From: Gemmatimonadota bacterium
GTDB lineage: Bacteria > Gemmatimonadota > Gemmatimonadetes > Longimicrobiales > Gaopeijiaceae
Length of the DNA: 11,978 nt
Assembly (NCBI GenBank): GCA_003567615.1
Contig: PWZC01000321.1
Coordinates: 1 to 11,978, forward strand
Reading direction: 5' to 3'
Shown: piece by piece, positions 1 to 11,820 of the stretch
How positions within the stretch are numbered: the first letter of the stretch is position 1
Layout: every line of letters begins with the position of its first letter
Position numbers and translations under genes: made by a program
Notes under the pieces: generated by a model
Database searches by the model: none
What the model was told of the DNA's origin: nothing
The model's input: the letters and a program-made list of their open reading frames with translations, nothing else

Positions 1-119
1 GCAGAAGAGCAAGGAGAAGCGAAGGGGTCTGCCTACGGGACCCGGAGGTGCGAAAACGAAGCATGGAGAATTTCCTGTCTTTGGACGACTCGAAATGATT
101 GCCACCAAGTCTCGTAAAT

Positions 120-136
120 TTTCGAATGGTTCGAAA
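120..136. repeat. Perfect 7-bp inverted repeat upstream of the SDR gene
   Basis: TTTCGAA, a 3-bp spacer (TGG), then TTCGAAA form a perfect dyad in an A+T-rich patch about 190 bp before the SDR start. Dyads of this size and spacing are typical of sites bound by dimeric regulators. The repeat is followed immediately by a second, GC-richer inverted repeat (137-151). Whether it is an operator, part of a terminator for an unseen upstream gene, or chance cannot be settled from sequence alone. Confidence 0.4.
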
Positions 137-151
137 GGCGTCCGAAACGCC
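137..151. repeat. Small hairpin abutting the 120-136 dyad
   Basis: GGCGT, a 5-nt loop (CCGAA), then ACGCC form a perfect 5-bp stem directly adjoining the previous inverted repeat. There is no T-run after it, so it is not a classical intrinsic terminator. With the neighbouring dyad it gives two tandem stem-loops in 32 bp. Function unknown. Confidence 0.3.
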
Positions 152-309
152 GTCGCTAGGCCCCCCATCATCCCCGGCACCATTCATCCACCGTCACGCG
201 GCTTGACCCACCCACACCCTCCTCACGCCTCCAGGCCCTCCCTGCTAGATTCCCCTCTTGGGGGTGGAGAATCGTGCACTCTCCGACTTCCGGAACCGAA
301 CGTCACCTC

Positions 310-319
310 AAGGAGGAGG
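310..319 (+). promoter_or_regulatory. Strong ribosome binding site of the SDR gene
   Basis: AAGGAGGAGG ends 9 nt before the ATG at 329. It is a near-ideal Shine-Dalgarno sequence, and it decides the start against the ATG at 95 in the same frame. Confidence 0.85.
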
Positions 320-328
320 AATACCCAT

Positions 329-1093
329 ATGAGACTCAACGGACGAGTGGCCGTCATTACCGGAGGAGCCGGGGGCATCGGACTCGCAACCGCACGCCTG
401 TTCCTCGCCGAGGGAGCGGCCGGGGTTCACCTGGTGGACCTGAGCGAAGAGGCCCTTACCGAGGCCGCCGCAGAGCTGGACGGGGAGCGGGTCGGGATCT
501 CCGTGGCCGATGTCTCCCGGGACGAGGAGGTGGCTCGGTACATGTCGGAAGCGATGGAGCGATTCGGCCGTGTGGATATCCTCTTCCTGAATGCCGGTGT
601 CGAGGGCGTGGTCAAGCCTCTCGAGGAGTATCCCGAGGAGACCTTTGACCTGGTCATGGGGGTGAATGTGAAGGGGGTCTGGCTGGGTTTGAAGCACGGA
701 TTCCCGGCACTCGAGGCCTCTGGAGGAGGCAGTGTGATCATCACGTCCTCGGTGGCGGGTCTCGAAGGCACACCCAATGTGAGCGCCTACACCACCAGCA
801 AGCACGCCACCATCGGACTCATGCGCACTGGCGCTCTGGAAGGGGCATCCAGGGGGATCCGCGTCAACTCCATCCACCCCTCTCCGGTGGACAACCGCAT
901 GATGCGGTCGCTGGAAGAAGGGTTCGCGCCCGGTGCCGGTACCGACGCGAAGAAGGGATTCGAGGGAATGATCCCGCTGGGGCGCTATGCCGACAATGAC
1001 GAGATCGCCTCGGTGGCCCTCTTCCTGGCCTCCGATGAGAGTCGCTTCATGACCGGTGCCGTCATTCCGGTAGACGGTGGAATGACCGCCTGA
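329..1093 (+). CDS. SDR family NAD(P)-dependent oxidoreductase
   Basis: This is a classical short-chain dehydrogenase/reductase of 254 aa, the usual family length, predicted to be cytosolic with a Rossmann fold. Motifs in order: cofactor glycine motif TGGAGGIG (residues 11-18); Asp37 at the end of beta-2, which normally favours NAD(H) over NADP(H); adenine-contact DVS (61-63); NAG (88-90); and the tetrad Asn114, Ser141, Tyr154 and Lys158 in YTTSK. The C-terminal GAVIPVDGG (243-251) is also typical. The family oxidises or reduces alcohol/ketone groups; the substrate cannot be read from sequence. The usual HPG-type segment after beta-6 reads HPSPVDNRMM (183-192), so the lid over the substrate may differ from FabG-like members. 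The start is set by a strong RBS. The gene stands alone, is convergent with the trehalose operon, and is separated from it by a large hairpin. FabG, dehydrogenases of cyclic alcohols and glucose 1-dehydrogenase-like enzymes all share these motifs. Confidence 0.93.
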   Translation: MRLNGRVAVITGGAGGIGLATARLFLAEGAAGVHLVDLSEEALTEAAAELDGERVGISVADVSRDEEVARYMSEAMERFGRVDILFLNAGVEGVVKPLEEYPEETFDLVMGVNVKGVWLGLKHGFPALEASGGGSVIITSSVAGLEGTPNVSAYTTSKHATIGLMRTGALEGASRGIRVNSIHPSPVDNRMMRSLEEGFAPGAGTDAKKGFEGMIPLGRYADNDEIASVALFLASDESRFMTGAVIPVDGGMTA

Positions 1094-1107
1094 CCGATCC
1101 CTGACGT

Positions 1108-1154
1108 GCCCCCCGGGACGGCGCCCGGTCCCACTGGGGCCCCTCCCGGGGGGC
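1108..1154. terminator. Large GC-rich hairpin between convergent genes, probable bidirectional terminator
   Basis: An 11-bp perfect stem (1108-1118 pairs with 1144-1154; arms GCCCCCCGGGA and TCCCGGGGGGC) encloses a 25-nt loop. The loop can form a second small hairpin at 1127-1141 (GGTCCC-ACT-GGGGCC, one G.T pair). The structure lies between the SDR stop (1093) and the treZ stop (1161), so it faces the 3' ends of both converging transcripts. There is no T-run on either strand. It would therefore be a strong pausing or Rho-assisted structure, or an RNA 3'-end stabiliser, rather than a canonical intrinsic terminator. Confidence 0.65.
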
Positions 1155-1160
1155 TGCGGC

Positions 1161-2936
1161 TCACCCTCCCCGCACAACCCCGACGCCTCCCGGGGGGAGG
1201 GCCATCCCGCCATCTTCCCACCGCACCCGGTCGCTGGACGTCAGCATCGTCGACGGGCCGGGGACATGGGGGATGGGGACCAGACAGTCACGGGATCCCA
1301 GGTTCACACAGACCCGGAATCGGCCTCGTGCCATGACGAGCCACCCGTCGCTGTGGGACCAGCGGACACGAGCCATGTCCCCATCGCGGAAGTCCGGTTG
1401 GCCCTTCCGGAGGCGCAACAGGGACCGGGTCCACTCCAGGACCTCCCGGTTCCCCGCCCGGTCCCGCTCGTCCCAGTCGAGAACCGACCGGAGATGGGTC
1501 TCCGGATCCTGCGGGTCCGGCACCTCCTCCGGATCCCATCCGAACGCCTCGAACTCCCGACGACGCCCCTCCCGAACCGCTCGTCCCAACCCCGGATCCC
1601 GCAGATCGGTGAAATACTGGAAGGGTGAGCCGGCGGCCCACTCCTCGCCCTGGAAGAGAAGCGGGACGTGGGGCCCCAGGAGCGTAACCGCCAACGCGGC
1701 CTTCAGGTGATCCCTGGAGATGAGGTGGCCCAGTCGATCCCCCAGAGCACGGTTCCCCACCTGGTCATGGTTCTGGGCGAAGGAGACCAGACGATCCCCC
1801 CGTGGCTTGCCAAACGGCCGACCGTGGCTCCGCCCCCGGTGCCGCGACATCCCGCCGGCCTGAACGAACCCCTCCTCCAGTGCCCGGGCCAGCGGCTTCA
1901 TGCCGCCGAAATCCCGGTAGTACCCCTGCTCCTCGCCGGTGAGAAGCGCGTGGAGGGAGTGATGGAAATCGTCCGACCACTGAGCGTCCATCCCGTGACC
2001 TCCCGCCTCAGGAGGGAGGGTGGTCCTGGGATCGTTCAGGTCGCTCTCGGCAATGATCACCAGATGCCGCCCCAACCCTCGTCCCAGGCGATGCACCTCC
2101 TGCGCCAACTCTTCCACGAAGGGCAGGGCCGAGCGGTCATGGAAGGCGTGGACGGCGTCGATCCGAAGACCGTCCACACGGTAGTCCCGGAGCCACATCC
2201 TGGCATTGTCCAGGAAGAAACGCCGGACCTCGTGACTTCCGAAGCCGTCCAGATTCACCGCCGCCCCCCAGGGCGTGGCGTAGTGGTCGGTGAAATACGG
2301 TCCGAAACGCGCCAGGTAATTCCCCTCGGGTCCCAGATGGTTGTAGACAACGTCCAGAATCACCGCGAGACCCCGTCGATGGCACGCATCCACGAACCGC
2401 TTCATCCCCTGGGGGCCTCCGTATGTCGAGTGCGGTGCATAGAGGGCCACCCCGTCGTATCCCCAGCCCCGATCCCCGGCGAAATGGGCCACCGGCATGA
2501 GTTCGACGTGGGTGACGCCCAACTCCACCAGATGATCCAGGCGGGGAATAGCCGAATCGAAGGTCCCGCCGGATGTGAAGGTCCCGAGATGGAGCTCGTA
2601 GATCACGGCGGCCCCCAGGGGAACAGCCTGAAAACCCTGGTCCGACCAGGGGAAGGGCTCCACGGGCAGCGTTCGGGACGGGCCGTGGACCCCTTCCGGT
2701 TGCCACGGGGAACGGGGATCCGGAAAGGGCCCCTCGTCATCCACCAGGAACGCGTAGGGCGTTCCCTCGGGTCGGGTGGGAAGGGAGGCCCGCCACCATC
2801 CGCCCTTCTCCCATGTCATGGGAATCCGCTCGTTCCCCGACTCCACCTCCATCCGGTTCGCGGCCGGCGCCCAGACGCGGATCTCCGTGTCCGGATGTTC
2901 CCGCTGAGCCATTGCCCCCTCCGTCGGGTTCGTCAT
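1161..2936 (-). CDS. treZ: Malto-oligosyltrehalose trehalohydrolase
   Basis: The enzyme (EC 3.2.1.141) hydrolyses the alpha-1,4 bond next to the terminal trehalose unit of maltooligosyl-trehalose, releasing trehalose in the last step of the TreXYZ route; it is cytosolic. The frame encodes 591 aa, the usual size. An N-terminal beta-sandwich begins near IRVWAPAA (19-26). The GH13 barrel then shows region I DVVYNH (195-200), region II GLRIDAVHA (257-264) with nucleophile Asp260, region III IAESDLNDP (295-303) with acid/base Glu297, and region IV QNHDQVGNR (388-396) with Asp391. The AESDLNDP and QNHDQVGNR forms are characteristic of TreZ rather than of branching enzyme GlgB. The ATG at 2936 overlaps the treY TGA in an ATGA arrangement, implying translational coupling. 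A second ATG at 2912 (codon 9) has a much better Shine-Dalgarno sequence and may be the true start; the conserved part is unaffected. It is the last gene of the operon. Confidence 0.96.
   Translation of the reverse strand: MTNPTEGAMAQREHPDTEIRVWAPAANRMEVESGNERIPMTWEKGGWWRASLPTRPEGTPYAFLVDDEGPFPDPRSPWQPEGVHGPSRTLPVEPFPWSDQGFQAVPLGAAVIYELHLGTFTSGGTFDSAIPRLDHLVELGVTHVELMPVAHFAGDRGWGYDGVALYAPHSTYGGPQGMKRFVDACHRRGLAVILDVVYNHLGPEGNYLARFGPYFTDHYATPWGAAVNLDGFGSHEVRRFFLDNARMWLRDYRVDGLRIDAVHAFHDRSALPFVEELAQEVHRLGRGLGRHLVIIAESDLNDPRTTLPPEAGGHGMDAQWSDDFHHSLHALLTGEEQGYYRDFGGMKPLARALEEGFVQAGGMSRHRGRSHGRPFGKPRGDRLVSFAQNHDQVGNRALGDRLGHLISRDHLKAALAVTLLGPHVPLLFQGEEWAAGSPFQYFTDLRDPGLGRAVREGRRREFEAFGWDPEEVPDPQDPETHLRSVLDWDERDRAGNREVLEWTRSLLRLRKGQPDFRDGDMARVRWSHSDGWLVMARGRFRVCVNLGSRDCLVPIPHVPGPSTMLTSSDRVRWEDGGMALPPGGVGVVRGG
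2915..2922 (-). promoter_or_regulatory. Candidate internal ribosome binding site for treZ
   Basis: On the minus strand this reads GGAGGGGG, 2 nt before the ATG at 2912 when counted from the run's end, or 5 nt when counted from its GGAGG core. It is the best Shine-Dalgarno match near the treZ start and supports initiation at codon 9. It lies 11 nt past the treY stop, so ribosomes finishing treY could reload here. Confidence 0.5.
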
Positions 2937-5600
2937 GATCCATCCACTGAATCGTGCACGAGGAGCGCGACCGGGAACCGGGCCAGGAGTTCCTGCACCG
3001 GCACCTCACCTCCCGGCCTCACCTCCAGGGTGAATTGGTTCCGCCACGCCCCCGGAGGAAGCTGGACGCAGGTATCCTTCCAACCCGCGGTCCGCCCCAC
3101 GGAGAACCGCGGTGCCAACACCGCCACCCTCCCCCCCCGAAGGAATCCGACGACGCCCCGGGCCTCGGCTCCCCCAACCTCCAGGGACTCGTAGGTACCG
3201 GAGGGTCCAAAGGGATCCGGGTGATCCCGACGAAGCGCCAGGCAGCGTTGGATCACGTGCATCTTGGGAAGGCCTTCGTCCATCCCGGCCAGGATGGATT
3301 CCGTGTGGGGATCCGACCCGGATGTCTCCAGAAGCCGGTCGAGGATCCGCTGGCGGTGAGCGAAATCCACCGGGCGCCGGTTGTCCGGATCCACCAGACT
3401 GAGATCCCAGAGTTCGCACCCCTGGTAAATGTCCGGCACGCCTGGAGCGGTGAGCTTGATCAGGGTCTGGGACAGGGCGTTCAAGCGCCCGGGCCCCAGG
3501 ATCGTCTCCACGAACGCCTCCACCCCGTCCAGAAACCCCTGGTCGCCCATGATGGCCCGGCAGAATCGGCGCACGTCCTCCTCGTACCCGGCGTCGGGGT
3601 CGGTCCACGAGGTACGGAGCTTGGCCTCCCGGATGGCCTTCTCCATGAACGCAAGGAGTCGCTCCGGCGACAGGGGCCAGGCCCCCACCAGGGTCTGATA
3701 GACGAGGTATTCGGTCCCCCCATCCACAGCCCCGCTCAGCCCGGCGTTATGTCGCCGCCAATCCCGCACGACGCGGGCCCACGCCGCCGGCATCTCCGAA
3801 AGGACGTGGAGGCGAGCCCGGACATCCTCACTCCGCTTCGTGTCGTGGGTCGATGTGGTGAGAAGGGTTTGCGGCCGGCGGGACTGAATCCGCCGACATG
3901 CGTCGTGGAAGGCCTCGACGGTCACGCCGAATCGGCGGGGATCCCCCCCCACCTCATTCAACGAGGTCAGTCGGTGGTATCGGTAGAAGGCCGTATCCTC
4001 GACGCCCTTGGCCATGACGGGACCGGTCAGTTCCTGGAACCGGAGCACGAAATCCTTCTCGGGCCGGCCCGGGTGTCGCAGGTGGAGGAGGTCGGCGATG
4101 AAGCGGAGCGGATCGGGCCAGAGGTGAGGGGCCGACGCCCGGGCGGCAGCCACGGCCCGGTCGATCACCCGGGCGTCGTCGGCACTGGGCGCCCCGTCCC
4201 CGGGACGGATGTAGGTGCGATAGACCGGGAAGGAGGCGGCCACTTCCACCAGGGCATCCCGCAGGTCGGTCTCGGTGTGATCCCGATCCTGTGGATGCCC
4301 TCGGCAAACCCCCTGAAGGAGGGCCACCAAACGATTCAGGTCGCTTCCCAGGAGTCGGCGAAAGGCCAGCTCCTTGCAACGGTGGACCCCCTCCGAGAAG
4401 GAATCATTGAATCCGGAAAATTCCCGGTGGATCCCCGAAAGCCCCTCTTCACCGGCGGGGTCGACGAAGAGCCCTCCCACCAGATTCAGGAACTCGTACC
4501 CCGTGGTCCCGGCGATGGGCCAACTCCCGGGGAGCTCCTCCCCGGTCTCCAGGATCTTCTCGGCAACAATCCAGGTGGCGGGCAACTCGCCCGCCAGCCG
4601 CTCCAGGTAGCCGCCGGGATCCAGCAGACCGTCCGGGTGATCGATCCGGAGCCCATCCACCTCGCCGGCCCGGACGGCTTCCAGAATACGCCCATGGGCA
4701 TCCTCGAACACCTCGGGCTGGTCCATGCGCAGGGCAACCAGCTCATTGATATGGAAGAATCGCCGGTATCCCAGTTCGGATCGGGCGAGTCGCCAGTGTG
4801 CCAGCCGATAGTTCTGAAGCCCCAGAAACCGGTCCATGAGCTCCGGATCGTCCCCCCACGACGACAGGGTACCGGCCAGCGTCCCCGCCACCGAAGGCGA
4901 GTCCGCGATGAGTCGACCCAGATAGCCCAGGAGAACGGTGCTCTCCCGATGGCGCCGAAGGGCCACGGGATGACCCGGTGCGGGGGCGCGCGGGAGACTC
5001 CTCAGTGCCGAGGCCAGCGTTTCAAGCTCGTCGGCCTCGACGGTCACATCCCTGGCGACACGAGCAAGGATTTCGCCCAACGACGCCGCATCCACGGGGA
5101 ACCGGTGATCCTCGAACACCACCTGGAACCGCGCCCCGTCCCTCACCAGGCGGATCCGGCCGGCCGCCACCACCCGACCCACATGATCATCCAGGACCGG
5201 AAGGAGGATGGCGTTCCCACCATCCGCCTCCGCCGCCTGCCAATCCACATCGAAGTGACCGGCGTATCGGCTGGACAGGCCGTGCTCCAGGAGGTCCCAC
5301 CACCAGGGGTTCTCCGGTCCGGACACGGCCATGTGGTTGGGGACGATGTCCAGGATCGCCCCCAGGCCCTCCGCACGGAGTGAATCCATGAGTCGCCGGT
5401 ACCCCTCTTCCCCCCCCAGATCCCGGCTCATGCGCGACGGATCCACCACGTCGTAGCCGTGGGTACTCCCTGGCGCCGCCTGGAGGCAGGGAGAGGTGTA
5501 CAGATGACTCACGCCCAGTGCGGCCAGGTAATCGGCGAGACCGGCGGCTCCGTCGAAGTCCATGGTCGGCCCCATCTGAAGCCGATAGAGGGCGCGAAGG

Positions 5601-5611
<11 letters not shown>
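2933..5611 (-). CDS. treY: Malto-oligosyltrehalose synthase
   Basis: The enzyme (EC 5.4.99.15) is an intramolecular transglucosidase turning the reducing-end alpha-1,4 linkage of maltodextrins into an alpha,alpha-1,1 linkage, making maltooligosyl-trehalose for TreZ. With a GTG start at 5611 it has 892 aa, within the broad family range but longer than compact members. The N-terminus carries YRLQ (9-12) and the family signature around HLYTSP (36-41) and GSTHGYDVVDP (48-58). Catalytic regions are DIVPNHM (88-94), GLRIDHPDGL (320-329, nucleophile Asp324), WIVAEKIL (347-354, acid/base Glu351) and TSTHDTKRSEDVRARL (586-601, Asp590). GVEDTAFYRY (536-545) and DIYQGCELWD (727-736) are further TreY hallmarks. 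The frame stays open up to an ATG at 5815, but that part is arginine-rich and lies inside glgX, so it was excluded. The GTG start lies 11 nt inside glgX and has no clear Shine-Dalgarno sequence, suggesting coupling. An ATG at 5575 would remove the YRLQ motif and is disfavoured. Confidence 0.96.
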
Positions 5612-7817
<2,206 letters not shown>

Positions 7818-7824
7818 CCCACGT

Positions 7825-7830
7825 CCTCCT
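7825..7830 (-). promoter_or_regulatory. Perfect Shine-Dalgarno of glgX
   Basis: On the minus strand this reads AGGAGG with a 7-nt spacer to the ATG at 7817. It fixes the glgX start and shows that the ATG at 7847, which has no such site, is unlikely to be used. Confidence 0.85.
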
Positions 7831-7855
7831 GCGTCGAATTTGAACATCCATGGGG

Positions 7856-7884
7856 AAAATCCGAACCTGGATTCGGATTTTTTT
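7856..7884. promoter_or_regulatory. Perfect 10-bp inverted repeat with T-run, terminator or operator before the trehalose operon
   Basis: AAAATCCGAA (7856-7865) and TTCGGATTTT (7872-7881) are perfect reverse complements around a 6-nt loop (CCTGGA). On the plus strand the T-run continues to 7884, giving seven Ts (7878-7884) like an intrinsic terminator. On the minus strand the same element is an A-run, the stem, then four Us. This suits termination of the serine hydrolase mRNA, which ends upstream at 7930. The element is only 38 nt from the glgX start, in an A+T-rich patch of an otherwise GC-rich window, so it may instead be, or also be, an operator overlapping the glgX promoter. Confidence 0.6.
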
Positions 7885-7929
7885 CAGGAGCGGTGCCCCC
7901 CGCTCCCCGTCGTGCGTCCCCACGTGCCG

Positions 7930-9156
7930 TCAGGCGCCTGGGATCCGGCAGTCACCGGTGGGCAGCGGAGCCAGTCGCTCCAGAATCTCCGTCGACGGCC
8001 CGCGGACCCGTTCCACCCGCCCCTCGTTCAGCACTACCACAACGCCCCGATTCCCCACAGGATCCAGGCGCACATGCGCCCACCACCGACCGTTGGAGCC
8101 CGCATGCTGATAGACCGGACACCCCGCGGGGGTCCCATCCTCCCTGGCCACGATCCCCCAACCCAGGGCATATCCGGGAGAACCCGGGGGAGGGGTAATC
8201 AGACGCACCCACGTCTCCGTGCTCAACAACTCCGGGCTCCCGACTGCACGGTCGCCCCGGATTCCCTCCAGCACGGTGGTCAGGAATGCTCCGTAGTCCT
8301 CCAGCGTCATGTGGATGCGCCCGGCAGGACTCATGGCCGGGGGGTTGTCGGCCAGTCCCTCGGGGGGTATGGGAAGGAGCAGGTCGCCCATCCCACCCAG
8401 GTGGCCCCAGGGCTCGGAAGGGGCGTCCCGGGTCCCGTCCACGCCGGGGGGGCCCATCCCACCCGACGAGAGCCCCAGGGGAGAGAACACCTCCGAATGG
8501 ACCAGTTCCTCCCAGGATGACCCCGTCGTCACCTCCATGAGGATGGCCGCCATCACGTATCCGGCATTGGAGTAGAGGAAGGCGCCCGGCGGTCCGCCCG
8601 GCTCCCCGGCCAGGATCCGGCGAGCGAAGTGCAGACGGTCGACGCGGGCATCCCGTTCCCGGTCCGGCCCCAGGATGGCCATGGCATCGGCGGCCGGAAG
8701 GTTGGCAGGCATGCCGGCTGTATGGCTCAGGAGCTCGACAAGCGTGGCCCGGGCAGCCCAGTCGGGAAGCGGTCCCCACCGGGCAGCCTCGTCCACATGG
8801 GCCAGTGGGGTTTCCCAGTCCAGGATGCCCTTCTCCACCAGCCGGCCTGCCAGGACCGCGGTCATGGCCTTCCCATTGGACCCCAGGTGCCAGCGGTCGC
8901 CTCGCTCCACGGGAATCCCACTCCCGTGGATGCGCTCACCGGTCACGGCGAAGTGAACCACTCCATTCTCCACCAGCAGCACCCCCGCCGCCGGCGACCC
9001 CGCCTCCACCAGCTCCGACGCCAGCGCCTCGAGTCCATGGGTCTGGGCTTCCAGGTGGCCCACCCAACCCAGGCCGAACCCGGCCAGGGCGCCGATCCAG
9101 AGGCCCGCAACCGGTGACCACGCGGTCCGCAGGCGGGCGGACGCCGAAGCCCGCAT
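7930..9156 (-). CDS. Exported serine hydrolase, class C beta-lactamase / PBP-like family
   Basis: The family comprises serine acyl-enzymes acting on D-Ala peptides, beta-lactams or esters; the actual substrate here is unknown. From the ATG at 9156 it is 408 aa. Residues 1-37 form a Sec signal peptide: arginines at 8 and 10, a hydrophobic core around 18-32, and a plausible cleavage near HLEA/Q. This places the enzyme outside the cytoplasm. Catalytic motifs are S93-N-G-K96 (SxxK), LLSHTAGMP (142-150), Y195-S-N197 (YxN) followed by AGY, and HAG (351-353) in the position of the KTG triad; His in this place is common among esterase/DD-peptidase-like members and less typical of true AmpC. An in-frame ATG at 9228 has a comparable G-rich RBS and would add 24 residues before the signal peptide, leaving only 16 bp to the divergent tex; the shorter start is preferred because it gives a normal signal peptide. 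Monocistronic by appearance. Confidence 0.88.
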   Translation of the reverse strand: MRASASARLRTAWSPVAGLWIGALAGFGLGWVGHLEAQTHGLEALASELVEAGSPAAGVLLVENGVVHFAVTGERIHGSGIPVERGDRWHLGSNGKAMTAVLAGRLVEKGILDWETPLAHVDEAARWGPLPDWAARATLVELLSHTAGMPANLPAADAMAILGPDRERDARVDRLHFARRILAGEPGGPPGAFLYSNAGYVMAAILMEVTTGSSWEELVHSEVFSPLGLSSGGMGPPGVDGTRDAPSEPWGHLGGMGDLLLPIPPEGLADNPPAMSPAGRIHMTLEDYGAFLTTVLEGIRGDRAVGSPELLSTETWVRLITPPPGSPGYALGWGIVAREDGTPAGCPVYQHAGSNGRWWAHVRLDPVGNRGVVVVLNEGRVERVRGPSTEILERLAPLPTGDCRIPGA

Positions 9157-9244
9157 TGAATCCCCGCCGCCGGAGCCCCAACTTCCTCCTTCCCCGGGCG
9201 CCCAATGGCCCCGCTCTTCCTGACTCATTTCCGTCCCCCCTGCT

Positions 9245-11460
<2,216 letters not shown>

Positions 11461-11464
<4 letters not shown>

Positions 11465-11775
11465 CCCACGGGGGCCTCACCCTCCTGCTCGTCATCTTTC
11501 TGGTCCACCTGGTGGCTTTCGTCACCCTGTGGATCCGGCGACGGGAACGCTACCACCTGGCCGTGGTCTTCACCTTCGTCCTGCTGGTGGGAGCCACTGC
11601 GGCCCGCCTTTTCATTCCCCAGGTGGAGGTGGCGGGCGTATCCGTACCCGACGCCCTCCGTATGGCGTCGTGGCCGGCGGCGGCCTTCAGCGTGGGTTGG
11701 ACGCTCCTTCGCCTTCGCCGACGACTCCGCCGCCTAAGCCTGGGACGTGGAGCGGATCCGCCGGCCTCGGGGTAG
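11461..11775 (+). CDS. Small three-segment membrane protein of unknown function
   Basis: I do not recognise this 104-aa protein. Three hydrophobic segments are visible, about residues 5-25, 32-51 and 66-84. Basic clusters follow the first (RRRER, 26-30) and the third (RLRRRLRRL, 84-92), with a charged, proline-containing C-tail. The positive-inside rule is satisfied by an outside N-terminus with both the first loop and the C-tail in the cytoplasm. The GTG start overlaps the tex TGA (GTGA), and an upstream RBS-like run is present, so it is probably cotranscribed and translationally coupled with tex. No enzymatic motif, signal peptide or conserved cysteine pair is seen. The clean hydrophobic pattern, the overlap and the RBS argue for a real gene. 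Confidence 0.7.
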
Positions 11776-11820
11776 AGGGATACCGCCATCGTACTCCAAG
11801 CCACCACATCTGCGCACTCC

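Larger units (their letters stand above)
1..328. other. Gene-poor left edge with no supported CDS
   Basis: No convincing coding region is visible in this stretch. One frame is open from the left edge to a TGA at 96-98 and ends in ...FLSLDDSK. It uses many AGA/AGG/AAA codons, unlike the GC-rich codons of the neighbouring genes, so it could be the tail of an upstream gene or simply chance. The SDR frame is also open upstream of its real start, from an ATG at 95, but that translation is proline- and arginine-rich and resembles no SDR N-terminus. The part around 60-136 is noticeably richer in A+T than the rest of the window and is the most likely place for the SDR promoter. I could not fix convincing -35 and -10 boxes. 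Confidence 0.5.

Noticed and set aside
95..328. Upstream extension of the SDR gene to an ATG at 95 (78 extra residues)
   Set aside because: A strong Shine-Dalgarno sequence lies directly before the ATG at 329, where the canonical SDR N-terminus begins. The extra stretch is proline-rich and unlike the family.
308..1213. Open frame of 301 codons on the minus strand opposite the SDR gene
   Set aside because: It covers a well-supported SDR gene and the hairpin after it, and overlaps the treZ 3' end. The composition is typical of an antisense shadow.
1161..2936. Glycogen branching enzyme (GlgB) as an alternative call for treZ
   Set aside because: The N-domain plus GH13 layout is similar, but the IAESDLNDP and QNHDQVGNR forms of regions III and IV and the position right after treY point to TreZ.
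1668..3194. Open frame of 508 codons on the plus strand opposite treZ and the treY end
   Set aside because: It is antisense to treZ, which has all catalytic motifs. The translation shows no family signature, and the frame crosses the treZ/treY junction as a shadow would.
2954..5383. Open frame of 809 codons on the plus strand opposite treY
   Set aside because: It is antisense to a gene with complete TreY motifs. Its translation is rich in Pro, Gly, Arg, His and Gln with no recognisable domain, as expected when codon bias in GC-rich DNA removes stops from the opposite strand.
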